From the NCBI RefSeq assembly GCF_021300775.1, contig NZ_JAJTJP010000001.1, positions 62,001 through 126,000 on the forward strand: a stretch of 64,000 bases of DNA. The letters run 5' to 3'. The DNA comes from Parvimonas micra (lineage in GTDB: Bacteria > Bacillota > Clostridia > Tissierellales > Peptoniphilaceae). How positions within the stretch are numbered: position 1 is the first letter of the stretch; each line of letters begins with the position of its first letter. Shown one piece after another: positions 60,308-64,000 of the stretch. Position numbers and translations under genes: made by a program. Under the pieces are notes generated by a model. The model had not been told where the DNA came from and did no database searches. It saw only the letters and a program-made list of their open reading frames with translations.

Positions 60308-60336
60308 ATGATACTATATTCTTCAAATATTGTCAA
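60308..60336 (-). promoter_or_regulatory. Promoter of asnA
   Basis: Minus strand: a perfect TTGACA, a 17-base spacer and TATCAT, with the ATG about 40 bases downstream. Confidence 0.82.
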
Positions 60337-60363
60337 TAGTTTAGAGAGATAAAATATTAGATT

Positions 60364-60392
60364 AAAAAATAGAGTTGTCACCAACTCTATTT
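60364..60392 (-). terminator. Terminator after ricT
   Basis: Minus strand: AATAGAGTTG and CAACTCTATT pair around a GTGA loop and run into T residues. Confidence 0.92.
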
Positions 60393-60400
60393 AATATATA

Positions 60401-61282
60401 CTACAATAATTGCTCGATGTATTCAAATTGAATATCTTCATCTTTTTTAGCATAAGCCATATCTCTTTCTTTTGTAATAGCAATATTATCTACAAAAAAT
60501 GGTTTAATAGTCTCTGTGTTATTGTCCTCATTAACTAATTTTACCTTTACTATTTCAGATAGAGTATAGCTATCAACTACTACACCTTTTCCTTCATCAG
60601 TAATAACAAATGTTCCACAAGGTGGTATTTTTTTTAACTTTTCTTCGTAGACATTTTGTTCGTATTTTAAACAACACATAAGTCTACCACATGTTCCTGA
60701 AATTTTATTTTGATTTAAAGATAGAGACTGATCTCTTGCCATTTTAATAGTTACAGGAGCAAATTCTCCTAAAAATCTTTTACAACAGCATTCTTGACCA
60801 CATGAGCCAATTGCACCAACTATTTTAGCATGATCTCTAACTCCGATTTGTCTTAGTTCTATTCTATTTTTAAATATATATGCAAGATCTTTAACTAATT
60901 CTCTAAAATCAATTCTATTATCAGAAACAAAGTAAAAAATTACTTTTTGATTATCGAATGTATATTCGCAATCAACTAATTTCATATCTAAGCCGTGTTC
61001 TTGTGCTTTTACTTTACAAATTTCTATAGCATCTTTAGCTTTTTTCTTATTTTCTTCATGGATATATTTATCCATGTTGTCTGCAATTCTCAAAACTGGT
61101 TTTAATGAAGAAACAAGTTTTGACTCTTCAACCTCTCTTGGTTCAATGGCTACAACTCCATATTCAATTCCACGAGAAGTTTCAACAATTACATGGTCAT
61201 TTTTATTTATACTAAAGTTGCAGGGATCAAAGTAATAAATTTTTCCGGCTTCTTTGAATCTTATCCCAACTACTTTTTTCAT
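60401..61282 (-). CDS. ricT: RicT (YaaT/PSP1 family) regulatory iron-sulfur protein
   Basis: RicT forms the RicAFT (Y-) complex that directs RNase Y maturation cuts and influences competence and sporulation in Bacillus. The 293-residue protein has the PSP1 domain (about 1-150) with IRFKEAGKIYYFDPCNF and FYFVSDNRIDFRELVKDLA. The cysteine-rich block SCGQECCCKRFLGEF and ISGTCGRLMCCLKYE would hold the iron-sulfur ligands. It has its own promoter and terminator. RicA and RicF genes are not in this window. AGGAGGAA precedes the ATG. Confidence 0.94.
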   Translation of the reverse strand: MKKVVGIRFKEAGKIYYFDPCNFSINKNDHVIVETSRGIEYGVVAIEPREVEESKLVSSLKPVLRIADNMDKYIHEENKKKAKDAIEICKVKAQEHGLDMKLVDCEYTFDNQKVIFYFVSDNRIDFRELVKDLAYIFKNRIELRQIGVRDHAKIVGAIGSCGQECCCKRFLGEFAPVTIKMARDQSLSLNQNKISGTCGRLMCCLKYEQNVYEEKLKKIPPCGTFVITDEGKGVVVDSYTLSEIVKVKLVNEDNNTETIKPFFVDNIAITKERDMAYAKKDEDIQFEYIEQLL

Positions 61283-61309
61283 AGTTCCTCCTAAAATTTA
61301 TACACACAT

Positions 61310-61318
61310 ATTATACCA
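61310..61318 (-). promoter_or_regulatory. Extended -10 of the ricT promoter
   Basis: Minus strand: TGGTATAAT, an extended -10 with a perfect hexamer. No good -35 is seen at 16-18 bases. Confidence 0.55.
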
Positions 61319-61370
61319 TAATTTTCTGTTGAATACTAGATATATTAATTTAATGGGATTATAGTTGTTA

Positions 61371-61402
61371 TAAAAAACAACGGAATTTTTTCCCGTTGTT
61401 TA
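61371..61402 (-). terminator. Terminator of the FtsX-type ABC operon
   Basis: Minus strand: ACAACGGG-AAAAAATT-CCGTTGT with a T-run, about 45 bases after the permease stop. Confidence 0.9.
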
Positions 61403-61445
61403 TAAGATTATACTCTTGATTATGACAGAATTAAGTGATAGTAAA

Positions 61446-63755
61446 TTATTCTCTGTTTTTTAGAACTTCGCTGAAATTCATCTTTGATATTCTATAAAAT
61501 TGTAATATACTTACAAATAGATAAGTAGCAATAGTTATCACAATTGACATTATTACAATTTTTAGCGAAATATCAAGCTCTAAATATCCTGAAAATTTTA
61601 GCATTGAATAATACATTATTTGTTTTACTGTATATATTTCAAGTGGTATTAAAGCTATTAAACTTAATAATACTGTTAGAGTTACTGGTCGAATATAGAT
61701 TTTTGAAATTTCTCTATTTGTGTAACCGAAAATTTTTAAATATGCAATTTGGATAGTATTTTTATCTGTTATTATTTTCATTAGACTGTAAGTAAAGCCT
61801 GCTAAGAATATTGTAGATACAGCTATAAATGCAGATAGCATTGGTCCCATGAGTTTAGACATCTGTTTAGAAACGTCTGTCATTGAATTTTCATCTATTG
61901 TTGTTGAAACATACTTTTCATCAATATCCAATTTTTCATTACTAAAATATCCATTAAAGAATTCTTTATTTTGCTCTAATTCTTCATTCAAATATTCTTG
62001 CTTTATAAAGGCTGAAAGATTAGCAGACTTTTTGTGTATACCAACTATTTTATAAGTCTTTTCTTTATCTGATAATTTCCCTTTAACTGTTATTTCATCT
62101 CCAACATATTTTCTAAGTTTCTTTGAAAGATTTTCACTAATAACTATCTCATTTTTGTTTTCGGGTAGTTTTGTGTTTTCAAAGTATTTTGAATTTTCAG
62201 TAATTCCTAAAAGAAGTATGTCTTCATCTGATTTTTTGATACTATGATAAACACTTGCTGGTGTAGTCGTATATTTTTCTGCTGTTTTATTGCTAATTTC
62301 AATAGGAGCCTTTAGCACATATTGATATTTACTAATCAAATTTTCTTTTATATTATTTCCGTAGTTGTCGAATGTAGGTTTTGCAGAAATTCCAAAGATG
62401 AATAATATTGAAGTAAAAAATATTCCTAGTACTATCGCTACATAATCACCTTTGTTGGATTTTATAATTGATTTTCTAAATGAACCTAAAAAGTTTTTGT
62501 TGACTTTTAATTCATTATCATGCTTTGAATTTCTTTTATTTTTATAATGTTTTAAATTTTTTCTTAAAAAATCTAAAGGTGTGAAGTTTAATTTTCTATA
62601 AATATAGATATAATTAAAAATTAAAATTATTGAAATAGGGATTATAGTTGTAATTATTAATGCTTCAAAGTTGAAACTAGGAGTGAAGTTCTGCATATTA
62701 AATGATTTGTAGTAAACAGATTTAAAAGAATTTGTAAAAACTGTGTACCCAAAAATATTTCCTAAAACAGCGGCTAAAAATGTAATTATAAGAGAGTTTG
62801 CTATATAATTTATAACAAGCTCTGATTTCTTATATCCATTCGCAAGAAGTATTCCGATTATTTCAGATTCTTCTTGTATTTTACTCACAATAGAAAGTGC
62901 AAATATGAATCCTATTAGCGTTACCATTAAGCAAAGCAAAACAATAACCATAGGCCTATCTCCACCCATATCGTCAATTAAATAACTTATTGCATTATTA
63001 TCTTTTTTTGGAAGTTGTTCTAAAACTGTTTTTGATATATTCGCAGAATTTACAACTTCTTTATTTTTTTCTTTCGTTTCTTTTTCGCTTAAATTTCTAT
63101 CATTAAATCTATAAGAAACTTGATATTTTAGCTTACTTTCATTAAAAATATCTTTATCCTCGTCAGATACCAATCCAACTCCAAAATCTATTGCATTAAA
63201 TATTAAATCTGTAGATTTTTGAAATGACGAATTATAATCCGGAGTTACTATAAATCCAACTATTTTAAAAATTTTTTCTTTATTATCTTTAAAAAATTCT
63301 TTTTTAAAAGTGATAGTGTCACCTACTTTTAAATCATTATTTTCAGCAAATAATTTATTTATAGCTATTTCATTTTTGTTTTTTGCAAGATTACCTTCAT
63401 TTATAACAGGGAGATTTATATTTTTTCTATTTGTATAAAGCCTAATTGTTTTTTCGTCTTTATCATCTTTAATTTTATTAATTTTTGCATCAACATAAGG
63501 AGCTTTTTCGACTTTAACATTAGTTTTTTCAATGGATCTTAATATTTCATCTGTAGGGTCAAATGCGAATAAAATTTTTCCATCTTCAACAACTCCAGTT
63601 GACATAAGTTCATAATATAAAGTCTTGATACTTCCTGATGAAACTAACATGCCTGAAGTTGTGGAAATCATAAAAAACAGAAGTATAAAGAGAAATAAAT
63701 TTTTTGACCATTGAGCTTTTAATCCTCTAAGAATTCTTTTGTTTAAATTTCTCAT
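61446..63755 (-). CDS. FtsX/MacB-type ABC transporter permease
   Basis: The large permease of about 769 residues has an N-terminal span, a long outer region (about 40-270) rich in Lys/Asp, and three spans with VSKIQEESEIIGILLANGYK (FtsX signature). A second span and outer domain (about 430-640) follow, then a final three-span FtsX block with KIFGYTNREISKIYIRPVTL. The duplicated FtsX plan is typical of exporters for peptides or lipoproteins and for bacitracin-like resistance. ATG 63755 follows TTGGAGTGG; it starts one base after the ATPase stop. The substrate is unknown. Confidence 0.9.
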   Translation of the reverse strand: MRNLNKRILRGLKAQWSKNLFLFILLFFMISTTSGMLVSSGSIKTLYYELMSTGVVEDGKILFAFDPTDEILRSIEKTNVKVEKAPYVDAKINKIKDDKDEKTIRLYTNRKNINLPVINEGNLAKNKNEIAINKLFAENNDLKVGDTITFKKEFFKDNKEKIFKIVGFIVTPDYNSSFQKSTDLIFNAIDFGVGLVSDEDKDIFNESKLKYQVSYRFNDRNLSEKETKEKNKEVVNSANISKTVLEQLPKKDNNAISYLIDDMGGDRPMVIVLLCLMVTLIGFIFALSIVSKIQEESEIIGILLANGYKKSELVINYIANSLIITFLAAVLGNIFGYTVFTNSFKSVYYKSFNMQNFTPSFNFEALIITTIIPISIILIFNYIYIYRKLNFTPLDFLRKNLKHYKNKRNSKHDNELKVNKNFLGSFRKSIIKSNKGDYVAIVLGIFFTSILFIFGISAKPTFDNYGNNIKENLISKYQYVLKAPIEISNKTAEKYTTTPASVYHSIKKSDEDILLLGITENSKYFENTKLPENKNEIVISENLSKKLRKYVGDEITVKGKLSDKEKTYKIVGIHKKSANLSAFIKQEYLNEELEQNKEFFNGYFSNEKLDIDEKYVSTTIDENSMTDVSKQMSKLMGPMLSAFIAVSTIFLAGFTYSLMKIITDKNTIQIAYLKIFGYTNREISKIYIRPVTLTVLLSLIALIPLEIYTVKQIMYYSMLKFSGYLELDISLKIVIMSIVITIATYLFVSILQFYRISKMNFSEVLKNRE

Positions 63756-63756
63756 G

Positions 63757-64000
63757 TTACCACTCCAATTCTTGTGCATCCATTATTTTGTAATTTTCAA
63801 TTTCTTGACATATAACTCCATCTTTAAGTCTTATTGTAATATTAGACATCTTAGTTATTTCTTCATTATGAGTTGCAAGAATAATTGTAGTTTCGTACTC
63901 TTTATTTATTCTTTGAAGAAGAGATAAAATATCTTTTGAAGTTTTATAATCCAAAGCACCCGTAGGCTCATCACAAAGTAATATTTCAGGTTTTTTTATT
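63757..64000 (-). CDS. ABC transporter ATP-binding protein, C-terminal part (5' end outside window)
   Basis: About 80 residues of a LolD/MacB-type ATPase are visible. Walker B and D-loop read ILLCDEPTGALDYKTSKDI, the switch His is in TIILATHNEEI, and the end is NYKIMDAQELEW. The CDEPTGALD form is characteristic of the MacB/LolD subfamily, which fits the FtsX permease that follows after one base. Walker A and the signature lie beyond the right edge. Confidence 0.92.
   Translation of the reverse strand, partial: IKKPEILLCDEPTGALDYKTSKDILSLLQRINKEYETTIILATHNEEITKMSNITIRLKDGVICQEIENYKIMDAQELEW

Overview
This is a very A+T-rich stretch of a low-GC Gram-positive (Firmicutes) chromosome. Gene density is high, stop/start overlaps are frequent, Shine-Dalgarno sites are strong (AGGAGG), and promoters are of the TTGACA/TATAAT type, often with an extended TGn -10. 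The gene content suggests an anaerobic, peptide- and amino-acid-using coccus of the Tissierellia/Peptoniphilaceae type: PepT, PepD, an alanine/Na+ symporter, aspartate decarboxylase with an aspartate:alanine antiporter, asnA, and almost no sugar genes. Parvimonas is my best guess. That is inference from content, not a database match.

Layout. 1-3.2 kb: end of prfB, a mini-membrane protein, recX, a GIY-YIG protein, a coiled-coil protein, a PC4-like ssDNA-binding protein and a membrane J-domain protein. 3.3-10.3 kb: peptidases pepT and pepD, nucleoside salvage deoD-deoC, a membrane-anchored MsrA-MsrB fusion and an AGCS alanine symporter. 10.4-13.4 kb: a repeat-rich glucosaminidase autolysin preceded by a triple WalR-type box, and an EamA transporter. 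13.5-20.8 kb: a small unknown protein, ruvCAB, an S41-like lipoprotein and queA-tgt. 20.8-25.7 kb: an ABC exporter (ATPase plus two ABC-2 permeases) divergent from a NarL-type histidine kinase/response regulator pair. 26.8-38.2 kb: one very long operon (Gls24-like protein, nusB, xseAB, prenyl synthase, tlyA, argR, recN, NUDIX, an inactive M50 homologue, scpAB, rluB, mnmM, crcB, a hydrolase). 38.2-39.9 kb: tRNA-Ser with SRP RNA, a GC-rich palindromic element, a PBECR-type nuclease and a riboswitch-like leader with its own terminator before a membrane gene. 40-44.5 kb: an apparently transferred island (aspD, aspT, a small membrane gene, a type I toxin-antitoxin locus) lying between two similar copies of one promoter. 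44.5-52.2 kb: rbgA, rnhB, yraN, mogA, comM, an inserted membrane gene between 36-bp repeats, dprA, an acyltransferase and ogt. 52.2-53.1 kb: about 760 bp with a near-perfect promoter and a terminator but no real gene, probably a long structured RNA. 53.1-64 kb: an inactive ANT(6)-like protein, YitT, a glycerophosphodiesterase, a Cys T-box with cysS, rlmB, rae1, dCMP deaminase, asnA, ricT and a MacB/FtsX-type ABC transporter cut by the window edge.

How the parts work together. The conserved genes cover recombination and repair (recX, ruvCAB, recN, xseAB, dprA, comM), ribosome and tRNA maturation (prfB, rbgA, rluB, rlmB, tlyA, queA, tgt, mnmM, cysS), chromosome condensation (scpAB) and amino-acid use. 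Free peptides are cut by PepT and PepD. Aspartate can be decarboxylated by AspD and exchanged for alanine by AspT, which yields proton-motive force, and the AGCS carrier can move the alanine.

The most unusual material is non-coding: (i) a compact convergent type I toxin-antitoxin locus with the par/Fst layout at 44.05-44.31 kb; (ii) the long RNA candidate at 52.3-53.1 kb; (iii) a riboswitch-like attenuator at 39.18-39.31 kb that I cannot assign to a known class; (iv) the WalR-like box before the autolysin gene.
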